A stretch of 64,000 nucleotides of DNA from Gonatopus flavifemur. Its lineage: Eukaryota > Arthropoda > Insecta > Hymenoptera > Dryinidae. The notes beneath the pieces are model-generated. The model was not told where the DNA came from and ran no database searches. It was given only the letters and a program-made list of their open reading frames with translations. The DNA is taken from positions 10,124,001 through 10,188,000 of the forward strand of contig JAFFJZ010000001.1 in assembly GCA_018340375.1 (NCBI GenBank), read 5' to 3'. Positions 12,490 through 24,215 of the stretch are shown here, one piece after another (the first letter of the stretch is position 1; the number at the start of each line of letters is the position of its first letter). A program made the position numbers and the translations under genes.

Positions 12490-12716
12490 CACAGAGGAAA
12501 AATTTCCAGGAACAATGGAATCTTCAAATGATGAGTTATTTCGAAAAAATTTTAGTGAATCAGCAATTAAATATCTATTTTTATTGGAAAACTATTTTAC
12601 AGAATATTAAATACTTGTTTGATTGGATAAATATTGAATCGTTTTAATGAAACTTCATTTCAATGCGACTATTCAATTAAGTATTTTACTATTCTTGGAA
12701 ATGTTTTCTATCAATG
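12490..12716. mobile_element. Family A foldback MITE (type 3), 227 bp
   Basis: TA at 12488-12489 and 12717-12718. The arms include GAGGAAAAATTTCCAGGAAC and the reverse of TTCTTGGAAATGTTTTCTAT. The body resembles the intact copy at 44395-44656 (shared words TTGTTTGATTG, GCGACTATTCAA, AGTATTTTA). The ends are eroded. Confidence 0.6.
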
Positions 12717-12718
12717 TA

Positions 12719-14741
12719 CATCGTAAAAGAAAAAACAATTTCGAGTTCTGTTCATTTCACAATTGAGGAAACACGTTAAATCACTTTAGATAAAGATACC
12801 ATGCAAAGCACTGTATCGAAATTCTGAGAAACATATGAGTTTTCTAATCCATATGGAGATATAGCTACAATCATTTTGAAATTTGGGAACTGAAAATATA
12901 TATGGGGATGATGAAATTGTAACTAACGACCAGAAACTGCCAACCAACTGATGTAAATTCTAATGGAAATCTTTGATCAAGTACTTGAATGGGCGTACAG
13001 GGCGTCTACTGGGTCTTGAGATTCAACGGAATTCAACACAAAGCTGGAAACACCATATTCTATCAATTTTCTGGCTTGGAGTTCTCAAATAAATTTCATA
13101 AAAAAAAAATCACAGCGGTTAACTATTACTATTCTCTGTATTTAAGGTTGAATATAATAATTATTGTCCTTCTATTACAATGTGATATAATTACACACTC
13201 CAAAAAAAGCATAAATGTAAAAACGTCCCCTACAAATCATAGCAGCAAAATTCTTTCATGAATCAAGAACTTTCCTTCTCATCGAGAGAAGGAAAATAGT
13301 CCCTAAAAGTAAGAGATCGTGATCTCCATCATTTGTATAGCAAATTTTATCCCAATATTCAAATCATATTTTTTCAGAATAAGCAACACAAAGAAAGGAC
13401 TAAATTCATGAAAGAACGTCCATGAAAATGTAGAATCAAATTCTCATTTCGATGACTTCGTGTTCTCCTCGTCTGGTTTATGAGAAAACTGGAACATCAT
13501 ATACATACATGCCGCAGATTATACTCGCGCATCCAATCGTGAACTTTCTTCGGCGGGAAATTCAAGACGAGACAATGTTTGTCTCAAATTTGAAGTAGAC
13601 GAGTCCACGCAGTCTCAGATACAGATTCGCCGGTTGAGGGTTGATTTGAACTCACACACTATAACCGAGACCTTTCTGAGATCAATAAGAAACTTGCCCC
13701 GGTTGTTGGCGCGTCCACGTTGTGATTTGTATATCACTGTTACAGAAATTATCAGTTCTATCGCTGTCGATTAAACGGAGACGTCTCAAATTCTACAATG
13801 ATGTATTGTATTCCTTCTTCTCTAGATAATCTGGGTTATAAGATTCTCGACAATAAGTGAACGAGAAAAGAAAGTGAATGATCCATGAATCTTGAATTCT
13901 ATTCAATCATTTTGATTTGGAAAAAATTCAGGAAAAATCTCGTTCTCTTCGCAGAAATCAAATTTACAGAAATAGAATCATGTTCAATACCTTGGAATGT
14001 TTTTTTACTCAAAATCATATTTCTACTCGGAGAACTTTTTGATTAAACTTGACTTGGGCTAACTCGTGTATACTCTGTTATCCAATAATAACGTCAATGA
14101 ATTGAGACGGCGAGAGAACTCTGCGGGATAAGAAAATCTGTCTTTGTTATATGAGAAGAACCCTATTCGACTGGGGAGGCAACTTGAATCTTCTGCTACA
14201 TCTGAAAAAACAGATAGCTAATACACCGTACGAATATTTAATTAATTCCATTGAATATTCATTTGGTTGCCCAGAATTCTGCATTCTATACTCTTGCGAA
14301 ACATGGAAGAGATTATGATTGTAATGTTCGTCTATAGATTAACGTGTATAACTCGGTGAATATGTTGAATGATAGAATTAACTTATCATAATAAAGTTAT
14401 TTACTGACTAAATTCGAGAAAAGTTAAGAATTTCTTTTCTCGAAATTTTCATTTTCTCAAAAAGTATATGAAAAATACTTGACGTATGAATATACATGTT
14501 AAAAAATTTGTACAGTGAACTGAAATACAGTACTAAATCGTTCACTGATTGAATACTGGTTCAGAATTGATTAGTATTTTCCCACTATATACTAAGTGGA
14601 ATAATCTGATGAATTACGAATCAGGAATCGATTAGTGGATCAATCAATCACTGATCAGTGCACTAAAAATGCAACAAAATTAAACTTTAAATCATATTGC
14701 ATCATCTTACTCCAGGTGGAAATTATTCGTGGTGATCCCTA
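12719..14741. other. No gene; one CpG-richer patch and a family C-like patch
   Basis: At 13500-13760 the composition turns richer in G+C and CpG, with GTTGGCGCGTCCACGTTG; this may be an old retroelement edge or regulatory DNA, but nothing pairs with it. At about 14510-14670 there are TCACTGATTGA, AATCAGGAATCGATTAGTGG and CACTGATCAGTGCAC, the vocabulary of family C, without clear ends. Confidence 0.35.
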
Positions 14742-15000
14742 CACGGAAAAACTTAGTGATCCAAATTTTCGTTGACTGGATGTCACTTTGGGATGGAGCA
14801 CAAATTCAAAAAGAATTCGTACAATGGATTTTAATAATTCTTGACTCTTTCCATTATTTCGACGATCAAAATGGAAAGTGAAACGATGAACAAAGTCAAC
14901 GATTAATTAAAATCCAGTGTACGAATTTTTCTCAAATTTGGGCTCCGTCCAAAAGTGACATACTAGTCAACGAAAATTTGGATCACTAATTTTTTCCGTG
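14742..15000. mobile_element. Family A foldback MITE, 259 bp
   Basis: TA-flanked ends CACGGAAAAACTTAGTGATC and, reversed, CACGGAAAAAATTAGTGATC. The arms stay paired far inward (AAATTTTCGTTGACT on both sides), then CGTACAATGGATTTTAAT against ATTAAAATCCAGTGTACG, so the element can fold almost completely. Confidence 0.85.
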
Positions 15001-15093
15001 TAGTTCTTCTCAGGGCCTGACAAGCCCTTCACGAATCATTTCTACCCAGGAATTAGTATCAAATCATTAAAATAATAAAATTGAATGATATTA

Positions 15094-15375
15094 CTCTCTA
15101 AATTTTTTTTGAGTAAAAATCCAACTATGAGGCAATGAAGATTAAAAATTCTATTCCAAAAAGATGAATTTTCACTGTATCAGAGTGAAATTTCAACTCG
15201 TTTTGAAGAATAAACTTTTCATTCTTCTATAAGAATGAAATTCCCATTTCAATAGGGTGGAGTTTCACTTTTATGGAGTGACGATTAATTCTTCAAGATG
15301 GGAATTTTCACTGTTAACGACGTTGCAGTATTTTCACTCTCAGAGAGTAGATTTTCACCCAAAAAAATCGGAGAG
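15094..15375. mobile_element. Palindrome-motif element, TTTTCACT array, 282 bp
   Basis: Flanked by TA at 15092-15093 and 15376-15377. Ends CTCTCTAAATTTTTTTTG and, reversed, CTCTCCGATTTTTTTGG. Inside, units of the form GAATTTTCACTGT, GTGAAATTTCAACTC, GGAGTTTCACT and ATTTTCACTCTC recur in both orientations. The first bases match family C, but the internal motif is different. Confidence 0.6.
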
Positions 15376-15409
15376 TACTGATTAATTTCTCCTAAAAGCG
15401 AATCAAATA

Positions 15410-15629
15410 CACTGTAAAAAATGTGTGGAGTTTTCCTTCACACTGTTGGTGGATTTCGTCCCCTCATCGTGAGGGAATTGTTTTTCCACCACTTTGAGGG
15501 ATTATTTTGTTGAATCCTTCACAAATGAAGGAAAAGTTCACCAAATTATGGTGAAAAATTCTCCATCTATGGAGGGACTTTGCTGCCATCGTTTTTTGGG
15601 GGAAAATCCCATAATTATTTTTTACAGTG
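15410..15629. mobile_element. Family A MITE, 220 bp
   Basis: Ends CACTGTAAAAAATGTG and, reversed, CACTGTAAAAAATAATT. Left flank TA; the right flank reads TC, probably a decayed TA. The interior has a rhythm of GAGGGA and GGTGGA/CCACCA words about every 20-30 bases. A 73-codon frame across it is not a gene. Confidence 0.75.
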
Positions 15630-16043
15630 TCAACTCATCAATGGTTCATAAGTCACTAAGGACGCTTCCTAATCAAATCATGTCTTGTCATTTCAAGTCA
15701 ATCTACATCATCTAATTTGTTCTAAATGTTTGTTCGAATGGTTTCTGCGTTCATATATCTGTATTTTTTTCACAAGACATAAAAAAGGGAGTTGAAATAA
15801 CAATCATCCCCTTGCCTCAACTTGATAACGGAATCAAAAACAACCATCTGAAGGATAAGCGTTAATACCACCGCGGAACGCAGGAAAAACGTTTTTCGAT
15901 CGTTTACCACTGAACTATCAGTCCACCAGTCGTTCAACGAAAGAGTTTGATTTATTACAACGTAAAGTTAGCATCGATACTTACAGAGGAACAATTTTGT
16001 GAAGTTTTCACAAATCAATTACGAAAACGTACTTGATGTAGAA

Positions 16044-16158
16044 CAGGTATGGACATTTTTGTGCTACGGGAGTACTTCTTTATGTAAGATATATGTCTTT
16101 CAAGTAAAATATAAGGTAAAAAAAATGTACTCCCGGAGTGCACAAATGCCCAACCCTG
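16044..16158. mobile_element. Short hAT-type foldback, 115 bp
   Basis: Left end CAGGTATGGACATTTTTGTG; right end, reversed, CAGGGTTGGGCATTTGTGCA. Both continue into CGGGAGTAC, giving inverted arms of about 33 bp around a 50-bp loop. The flanks ATGTAGAA and AATGTGGA are similar but not a clean duplication. Confidence 0.6.
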
Positions 16159-16159
16159 A

Positions 16160-17753
16160 ATGTGGACATTCAGAACGTAGAAAACTCTTCAACATTTTAT
16201 TTTTTTATACTCAAAATATCAACGTCATTATTACGAACGTTAAAACTGACATTAAGTTGACAGTTGTGAATGATATTTGTTTCCAATCAACTCCACCATA
16301 CCGAATTGGTTGTAGTCAAAGGACATCATGAAAATCAACTCGCCATGAGGTGTCTTTCAGGAACAAAAGATGAGCTGTGGAACATGTTCAAACATTGATG
16401 TTCAAAGCAATTTTTCGTTAGTATTTTCATTACGTAACCACAATTATCTGCTTTATTATGATCAAAAACTTCTCACTTTCATTATGCAAAGCGTAACCAA
16501 ACTTTCAAGCAGTTCCTCATCATCGTTTCACGCATAAGTAACTTCAAACTTCACACAATCGATATTTTTCATTCAATTGAACCACTTAAGGAAGGATTTT
16601 GAGAATGTTGAAACTTTCCCATCTCCATTTTATACAATTCCTTCATTTCCCTCTTAAATCGAAAAGCTTCAGAAAAACGTCACAAAAATAACACATGTAG
16701 AGAAAAAAAAAAACATACTACAACTTTCTCTATTTTCAACAAATATTTTGTGAAAGTATGATATCACCTCAACAATATTTTACTATAAATCCTGAACTCC
16801 TTATTACTCTGAATTTCCCTGCAAGATATAGATTTAAAATTCTTGAAAACTACATTCAAATCAAAATTTATCCCTCCAGAAGTGCTTTTTTCTCTCAGCA
16901 AACAAATAAATTCATTTGATTTGTTTGGATATCAACAACTTTTCAATGTTCTGACAAACTTGTGTTTATTCTGGCGTCGTACGAACGTACCTTATAAAGA
17001 AAAAGTTTCCTAAGTTGAGAACCATTCGGAAAGTGGAATACCGACCTTGTAATACGTTGTTCGGAAGTTTCAACTAACTAAAGTTCCTCCTTAACAGTAG
17101 GATGCATGAGTGATCTATTCTTCGATCAAGAAAAAATCAGTTTTTGAAATTATAGTGTAGCACACGAAGAATCCATTAAGCGGAGTCACCAGTAACCGCT
17201 GTGATTTGGAATCATTACCAAACTTTCTTCATTGGGTTTCAACTTATATACAGTTGAATATGTTATCTCTTCGACCGTAAATAGAATGAGATAGAATGAG
17301 TTGTTTCTATCAATTGAGAGCGTGATTTTATGTTCAGTTTGTTCAAATTATTTTGGAAAAAAAAATTAGTGAGCCTGTGAGAATGATAGCTAGTTCTGAG
17401 CTGCTATAGCTGAATTTTCGCCGCAACGGCAGAAATTTGGCGGATGTTGCTAAAAAAAATGACTAAGGGATTTAGTTGCGATAGTTGCATGGCGGAAAGA
17501 TGAACGTTGTTGATTTTCTCACTATTGCAGCGAGAGGATGAGAGAGAAAATGATTAAACTTGGTGTGAATGAATGGAAAAGATTCGTTGTTTTATTGGAA
17601 GTTTGAATGAATTTTCGCTATTCAAGGAGACAGATCAGCGGCTGCGATATTGCACCATAACATGCAGCAACCCGCAACGTTTATTAAGAGAAATGTTCTC
17701 TTCTTCTGAGAAAATATACACTCCTGTTCAGAAGATTTGTTGGTTTATACTAG
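16160..17753. other. No recognisable feature
   Basis: AT-rich. A splice-donor-like AAG|GTACGT (minus strand, near 16990) and TCT|GTAAGT (minus strand, near 15985) occur, but neither has an acceptor with an open frame behind it. Confidence 0.35.
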
Positions 17754-17855
17754 TGACGTGCGAATTTCGACGAATCGAATCTTTTGTATGATATAGAATT
17801 CGATAGAAACTCAACATTTTGTTACACAAAAGATTCGATTCGTCGAGATTTACAT
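17754..17855. mobile_element. Short family D foldback
   Basis: It starts after TA with GTGACGTGCGAATTTCGACG, and CGACGAATCGAATCTTTTGT is repeated inverted at 17825-17846 (ACAAAAGATTCGATTCGTCG). The beginning matches the family D end seen at 56629 (GAGATGTGCGAATCG). About 100 bp in all; the right edge is uncertain. Confidence 0.55.
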
Positions 17856-18721
17856 ATCTCCATTTCATACATCGAAGAAAGTCTGTTTTGCAAAAAACGA
17901 AAAACGGTGTCTAAAAAGAGACTACAACATTCACACAGTTGAAGTGCTTTGAAATAAAACTCTTGGATTTGCAGTTTACTGGAAGAAGCTACGTCTCGAA
18001 CACTCGAACAGTTGTCCGAACCAGCCAAAGCTGATGAGTAAACTGTTAGCAAGCATTCAAAAGCACACGAAGAAAAACGCAACAGAAAAACATAGGAATT
18101 TTCAAAAAAATTCCAAAATTTTTCGTAGTTTTTTTCAGTCAACATAAAACGATTCAGACTTTTGTTGGATTTTGCTTATAAGGAATGAAAAATTATCAAT
18201 TATCAGTGATTCACAAAAACTGTACTTTTTCTGTACGTATTCTAATTTTCATCATGTGAAAACTAACAAATATTCTTAGATTGTTCTAAACATTACTTTC
18301 TCTTCGAGCCGCATTTTGCTCCGTGCAAAAGGAATGATTCAGGAATTAGAAAACTAAGTTCCACGCGAGGTGACGGGAACAGAAGTTGCAGAATTGTTCA
18401 ATCACAAATTGTAAGTTTGAAGATTGCACTGCAACTTCTCAGCAACTTTTCCACAGTGTACTTAATACTGACGTTTTATCATCAACAATTTATGCGAACC
18501 ACGAAAACCAATCAATCCGTGCTGAGAGGAAAAGAATATGAATATAGGAATGGTTGGAAAACACGTGAACGAAATGGATGATTCAATTTGTACGTGGTAC
18601 GTTGCAATTGTATCTTCGCTCAGAATAGTAGCTTTGTACTCCATACGACCTAACAAGGAATTAGCGCGCGATCGATCGTCAAGGTCTAACGTTCGGAGGA
18701 ATTCCTAATTTCCTCCGAAGT
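17856..18721. other. Old family A debris, otherwise nothing
   Basis: ACATAAAACGATTCAGAC and GAATGAAAAATTATCAAT at about 18140-18205 match the arm of the type 1 foldback (45853-46381), so a decayed piece of that subfamily is present. No ends and no genes are seen. Confidence 0.35.
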
Positions 18722-18880
18722 CGAAATTTAAAATCTCTTTTCCATCTATCTATGGAAGATGGGGAAATTTGTACCACTTTGAGGGCCGAAAGAGAAGGAT
18801 ATAGCTCCTCCTCTGCCCCTCAAAGTGATCCAAATTTCCTAATCTTCCAGAGATAGGTAGAAAGGAGGTTTCAAAATTCA
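18722..18880. repeat. Foldback repeat, about 160 bp
   Basis: The arm GAAATTTAAAATCTC...CTATGGAAGATGGGGAAATT...CACTTTGAGGG is repeated inverted (CCCTCAAAGTG...AATTTCCTAATCTTCCAGAG...). Arms of about 65 bp with some mismatches surround a short purine-rich loop. Its ends do not match families A-D. Confidence 0.65.
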
Positions 18881-19439
18881 TTTTGGGATATTCAACTACG
18901 TGCAATGATATTCAAATTCAAACTAATACGATTAACAAAGTAGTCCATAATCTGTACTCAAGCACAGGAATATTCTGAATCTCAATCTGCATTTACAAGA
19001 TGTCATATTCATTTTATGAGTGAATTTAGAAACTTCTTCATCAATGTATCTACTCTTGTACTAGAATCTTCACTCAATCTATACACGTATTTTGTAACGA
19101 AAGTACTAAAATATGAAACTGTGAGTCTGATTTTATTTTCGATTAATCAACACACAACTACCCCAGTGTGTATTAAGGACGGGCCCAATCTAAGCCCAGG
19201 GGGGTGCCCATGCTGCCCAACGTGGGGCCAAGCTGGGCAGACAAATGGGGCTAACCCTGAGATCATAACAGCGTTCCCAGCTTGGCTGTATTGCTTTGCC
19301 CGAGGATTGGTAACACTATGGGCCCAGCATGAACTCAGACTAGGCAATCAATACTGCCCCTTCCTTTTTTCTTTTGAAATTGGAAAATTCCTTTGAATTC
19401 TACCCCAGTGGGCATGAATTTCAGCCCCACTTTGGCCCA

Positions 19440-20542
19440 CACTGTAAAAAAATTTCACCGGAAAATTCCAGTACATGTACTGGAAGTCATTAACCTGTAC
19501 ATGTACCGGAAAATTTCAGCACATTTGTACTGCAAAAATTCAGTGCAAACGTTATGGAATTCCCGCATCAAAACTGGAAATTTTCTGAGCCTCGGTACTG
19601 GAATTTTTCAGTACACGAGCTGGACTTTTCCAGGACATGTACTAGAAAATTAATGCTGAAAATATCCATGAAAATTGAAAAAAAATTGCTCACGCAAAGT
19701 GATTTTGCAGGGTCCTTGTGTTCCAAGATGATTGAGAAACTTTTGATCGTTCATTTGGATGGACAGAAACTCATGTCTACCTAACAGGATTTGAACCCAC
19801 ACTTTTCTACCTGCCTACCAACTGAAACCTAAGACCTAACCGATGAGCTATAGCGCGACATGTTGGAAGGCCAGCTTGGGTTACTACATATGCTTCATAT
19901 CTAGAACACAAGAGGATAAGTCTTGGAAAAACCTCATATATCAATTTCATTGGCTACAATTACAATTATTATTCAAAATCTCAATCAGGAAATTTTTAAT
20001 ATAAAGACTTGAAATTTTTCCTGCCAGAAATGACGAAGTCCAATAGAAGTGGAAAATTTCAGTGCAACAGTGATTAAATTCCGTTGCATAGCAACTGGAA
20101 AATTCCATCACACGACCTGAAAATTGCAGTTCAAAACCTGTATAATTCAATTGCATAGTAACTGGAAAATTCCATCACAAAACCTGAGAATTGCAGTTAA
20201 AAACCTGTATAATTCCAGTATACCAACGATTAGGTTTTTTTTTCTAAATTCCAAATTTTTTCTCAAGTCCTTTTTGAGGGAATATTTTTTTTTGGTGCAC
20301 AAGAACTATAAAATTGTAGTACGAGCCGGTAAAATTTTCGCGAAATCATGGCAAAATTTCAGTACATCATCTCAAACTTGAAAATTCCAGTACAATGACT
20401 AAATTTTCAGTTATGCTTGGTAAATTTTCAGTAACGTAACAACAAAATCTCTGTACATGTACTGGAATATCCATATTCCAGTACTAGCACTGGAAATTTC
20501 CAGTCCAGTTGCACAGTAAATTTCCAGTTTTTTTTTACAGTG
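19440..20542. mobile_element. Long family A-ended element, CCAGTACATGTACTGG array
   Basis: Ends CACTGTAAAAAAATTTC and, reversed, CACTGTAAAAAAAAACTGG. The flanking dinucleotide is CA on both sides rather than TA. The interior (1.1 kb) repeats AAATTCCAGTACATGTACTG-like units in both orientations, plus GGAAAATTCCATCACA blocks. It also contains a tRNA-like segment. No protein is encoded. Confidence 0.7.
19780..19860 (-). repeat. tRNA-like sequence (pseudogene or SINE head)
   Basis: Minus strand: A box TAGCTCATCGGTTAGG (around 19840-19850) and B box GTGGGTTCAAATCCTG (19785-19800), with a tRNA-like 5' start CGCGCTATAGC. A long stretch sits between the boxes, as in class II tRNAs, but the acceptor ends (TCGCGCT and TTAGGTA) do not pair. 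I read it as a tRNA-derived insert in the family A element rather than a working gene. Confidence 0.5.
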
Positions 20543-20800
20543 CAGTCTTGGGCCTAGTGTTGAGCCCGATCGTGCTTATATGGGCCCAAGACTGGACCAA
20601 AATCCATACACGCTGAAGATTTTACACACATGTTCGGGATACAAATTCACCCCAATCTTGGCCTCACGCTGGTCCAAATTGAGGCCAAGTTCAAATGGGC
20701 CCGCACCAAGATTCATTATTCCCATTTTCTACCAACCATAATTGTACAGGAAAGCACAACAGGGCCAAGATTGTCATTATAGGCAATACACGCTTGGGTA

Positions 20801-21600
20801 CTGATTTTCAGCAAACTCATTCTAAATATTCATCATTAATACCCCTTCTTTCCCTGAATTGACCATTTTTGTCTGAACACCAATGAATTCAATCTTTTCA
20901 TTTAATAAAAGGTGAAACAACTGTCAATTATTACCATAAATCCATCCTCAGAGAGAGAAAATACTGCAACTCCGATGAGAATAAATTTTCTACCTATTGA
21001 AGTGGACATTAAACTTGCTGTGAAGAGGATAAATTTTCACAATTCAAGAGTAGATTCTCAAAAAATTCATAGAAATTTTGAGAAAAATAAGGAACGAAAT
21101 TTGAAAATCCACATCTTAAAACTTATGTTCCAAGTGGGATTTTTCTCTGTCAGAAATTTGCTTGTACAGTCGTTAAATTTTGTTAGTTAGATTGTATTCA
21201 AAATCATTATGTATGTGTGTATATATAGGCGTGAAACAAACAGGAACCAATTCAAGATCGTTAAGTTTCGTGTTTAAAGGTCGAGGAAAAACTTTTCAGA
21301 CAAGAATTGTAGCGACTTAGTCGAGAGCCTTGCCCTTGACACGAGGATCAAATTTCAAGGTTATTTTGAGGTCAATTTGGATTTTTCAAATGAGAATCTA
21401 TATTCTTCACACCAAGTATGAGAGGAATGCGAAATGCTTTGTTTGAAGGTCAAAAAAGTTATCCCTACAAAATTCTTGGTAGGAAATGATGAGCAGGAAA
21501 AATAGACTGAACGAGGTGTAGGAGGCCAAACAAGCTACACAGTAAGAAATAAGACCGAGTGAAAGGTCTTTGTCGAATGATAAAATGGTTGAGTGGTGAA
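20801..21600. other. No recognisable gene
   Basis: AT-rich. A 92-codon plus-strand frame (20912-21190) has no familiar domain and ordinary background composition. I treat it as chance. Confidence 0.35.
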
Positions 21601-22591
21601 TAGGGTTCAAAGTAACCGGAAAAAAACATGAAAAAAACGGGGAAAACGGTTTTTTTCGGCAATTCTCCCGACGTATTTTTCTTCAAGAAAAATATCGAAA
21701 AATGACAATTTTTCATCAATTCTCAGGACATGGGAAAATATTTTGAGTGTTAGAGTGTTTCCTTAATATTAGTGTGATACAATGAAATTCAGGTTCGTAA
21801 AATTAAATAAACTAGTATCACATTTCAATCACACCGCTTATCTAAGGATGTATATAACGATTCATAATGTAGAACAAAAAATAGGACTTTGCTTATTCAC
21901 ATGGAATTTTTCCACATGACAAGAATATGACTCTTATTATCGAAGACTAGAATACGATTTGTCACTTAAGAATAAAAATAAATTCGAAAATTTCAAAACT
22001 TTGGCAGGATTACTTGAATTTGCTTCCAATCATAATACTTTTAGAATCAATTTGAATAGATCAAAGTTGCTTCTCAAAGTGAGAAGCATTCGTTTTTCAA
22101 TGAATCTGAATATGAATTATTGACATCCCCAATGGTTTCATCTTCAGTACCATTTGTTTTTTGCATTCCAGAATTTTTGGTAATGATAGCATTACATGAG
22201 TAGCGTAAATTTTGCTTTTGAGTTTATAGCCCCTGATATATGCCAAGGTATTACACTAAATCAAAATTCACGTATGCCATTGAGATTTGAATCGTTTATT
22301 GAAACAAATTAATAATCGAATGTTGGAAAACCTGAAAATATGAACAATTATGATTTTTCAATATCATTTCTACATATTCCAATCATTTATACACATATCC
22401 AAAATTCAGCGATATAATGCACGTGAAGTGTTTGCAACCTCAGCACGAGTACGAATGGATAATCGAGAATCAAATTTCCAAAATCTACTACAACGAAAAA
22501 TTTGACAGAATAATTGATTTGAAACGTTTTTTTTTCGTTTTTTTCCGTGTTTTTTTCAAAAATTTATTTTTCCAGAAAATTCAGAACCCTA
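21601..22591. mobile_element. Non-autonomous hAT element with exact 8-bp duplication
   Basis: Ends TAGGGTTC and GAACCCTA, flanked by an exact GTGGTGAA at 21593-21600 and 22592-22599. Next to the ends are GGAAAAAAACATGAAAAAAAC and, on the other side, TTTTTTTTCGTTTTTTTCCG stretches that pair loosely. 991 bp without transposase coding. Confidence 0.85.
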
Positions 22592-22877
22592 GTGGTGAAT
22601 TTCACATTCGATTTTTTAATATGTACGATGGATTTCCCGTCATTCGCACAAATAAGGTCCGTCATTAGCTGAGGTGGTAGCCCCGTTTCGCGAAGTTTTC
22701 TGCGGAGATTTGGTTTTACCAATTTAAGAACACCTAACAATCATTTGTTTATTATAAAACTTCACTCCTTGTTGAGGGTTTTTCAACGGATATAGGACAG
22801 CTGTTTTGTTTGAATCAAAGCAATAAAAAAAATTAGAAAAATAAGGAGTGTGGATATGTTTGGAAATAAACGTGATA

Positions 22878-23497
22878 ACTCAGGCTCGTAATGCCAAGAC
22901 TGACAATTGCACCATGATCGGCGTCAAGCTTGGTATGCCAAGCCTGGTTAGCCTAGCTTTGGCCGATGTGTGGCCCGCCATAGCTGACTAAGCGTTGATA
23001 GAGTCTTGGACACCAATGTTATAGGACCAAGCATATTTTCTCGTGTTGGATTTCCGATACCTATATATATGGAAGCTGTATGCTCGGCAGAGAACGTTAT
23101 TACTATCCTAAACATAAACCTAACTTAATAACATTGTTGGTAATTAGGCTACACCCGGTGATAACTAGTATTGACTCGAACCTGTCGCCAAGTTTCGTCA
23201 ATTACTCAAATGTGAATGTTCAATCAACCTTGGACGTCAATGAAAAATCTATCCTACTCATTTAGCTCAAACTAGGATTATATATCAATAATGGCAACAA
23301 TATCGATTGCAAGCATAGAACCAATTTTGAATTTTAATATTGAACCAAGCTCGGATGCCAAGCATTGAACATTGTTATCATCCCAGACATTAATCTAGTT
23401 TGGTGCCAATGTTAGCAACCAAGCTAGGCCCGATGTTGACTAGCATTGATTCAAGCTTGGCACCAAGCATGGTACATTTGTCAAAGCATACCTGGGG
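22878..23497. mobile_element. Family B element, about 620 bp
   Basis: Left end ACTCAGGCTCGTAATGCCAA matches the family end ACCCAGGTAGGAAATGCCAA of the 42.7 kb copy. The right end CATACCTGGGG is its rough inverse. The interior is packed with CAAGCTTGGTATGCCAAG, CCAAGCTAGG, CAAGCTTGGCACCAAGC and similar motifs. No coding. Confidence 0.65.
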
Positions 23498-23517
23498 AAG
23501 ATCAATTCATCCCTCTA

Positions 23518-23768
23518 CACGGAGAAAACTGAAGGAGTACATCAAATTACCCATTAAAATTCCTATCTTCACTCCATAAAATGAGTCAAAATTTTTTGGT
23601 AGTAGGTCTTACGGTATTTTTAATATGACTTATTCCTTACGAAGTAAATCTTCCTCGAACACTTGTACAGAGTACTCCAATGGAGTAACTCCTACTCTGA
23701 GAATAGTAATCCAGACAATCCAAAGCTACTGCAATTGTGATAACGATTATTTATAATTTTTCACCGTG
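23518..23768. mobile_element. Probable family A MITE, 251 bp
   Basis: Left TA then CACGGAGAAAACTG; right AATTTTTCACCGTG. Only about 10 terminal bases pair. Inside are GGAGTACTCC-like palindromes (GAGTACTCCAATGGAGTAACTCC). The left end could instead belong to the right end TTTTTTCTCCGTG near 26960. Confidence 0.45.
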
Positions 23769-23850
23769 TGAATGCGCAATCTTTGAAATGTCTTATCAAA
23801 TTTCAAAATGTACCAAATCTATGTATAACTCCAGCCAGTCATACTCTCGT

Positions 23851-24215
23851 CACGTCCAGTGATATTCAAAGAATATTTCTTTCAGTAACAATGAGATACA
23901 CGGAGAGAAATTTGTAGATAAATTTACTATGGGACTATTGCGGCCGAGGAACAGGCTGGATTTCCAATGGAATTTAATGTACAGAATTTGTAAATTTGAT
24001 CAGGCTTCTATTGTCTCGTCATAGTGAATTTCATTGTAAGTTCAGTCTGTTTCTCGATTACATAGTACCATAGTAAATTTAATTCTAAATTTCTCTCCGT
24101 GTAGGAATTGATATAAATATTAACACCTGAGAACATGAGTCCCTCTATTTTGTGTAATGGAAGGATAAGGAGAAACAGAGCAATCAGGAGAGGAAAGTTA
24201 CATAAATCCCTTTCA
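23851..24215. repeat. Repeat copy 1, carrying a family A MITE
   Basis: Outside the MITE, this copy aligns with 27733-27885: GATATTCAAAGAATATTTC / GATATTCAAAAAATATTTT, CAGTAACAATGAGATA in both, then GGAATTGATATAAATATT / GGAATTATTATAAATATT and AGGAGAAAC(A)CAG(C)AAT words. The other copy lacks the insertion. What the repeat is I cannot say. Confidence 0.7.
23899..24101. mobile_element. Family A MITE with a paralogous empty site
   Basis: TIRs CACGGAGAGAAATTTGTAG and, reversed, CACGGAGAGAAATTTAGAA. It sits in CAATGAGATA|insert|TAGGAATT, whereas the second copy of the surrounding repeat reads CAATGAGATAGGAATT at about 27772-27787. So the element is exactly CACGGAG...CTCCGTG and duplicates TA. 203 bp. 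Confidence 0.9.

Larger units (their letters stand above)
19161..20798. mobile_element. Family B element with a nested family A element
   Basis: TA-flanked ends: left CCCCAGTGTGTATT, right reversed CCCAAGCGTGTATTGCC (TA at 19159-19160 and 20799-20800). Outside the insert (19440-20542) it is filled with GGGCCCAAT, GGGGCCAAGCTGGGC, TTGGCCCAC, CTTGGGCCTAG and TTGGCCTCACGCTGG motifs. It is G+C-rich for this window. About 540 bp belongs to the family B element itself. Confidence 0.7.

Noticed and set aside
13620..13700. tRNA-like sequence (GAGTTCAAATCAACCCTC) on the minus strand
   Set aside because: The T-arm does not pair and no A box is at the right distance.
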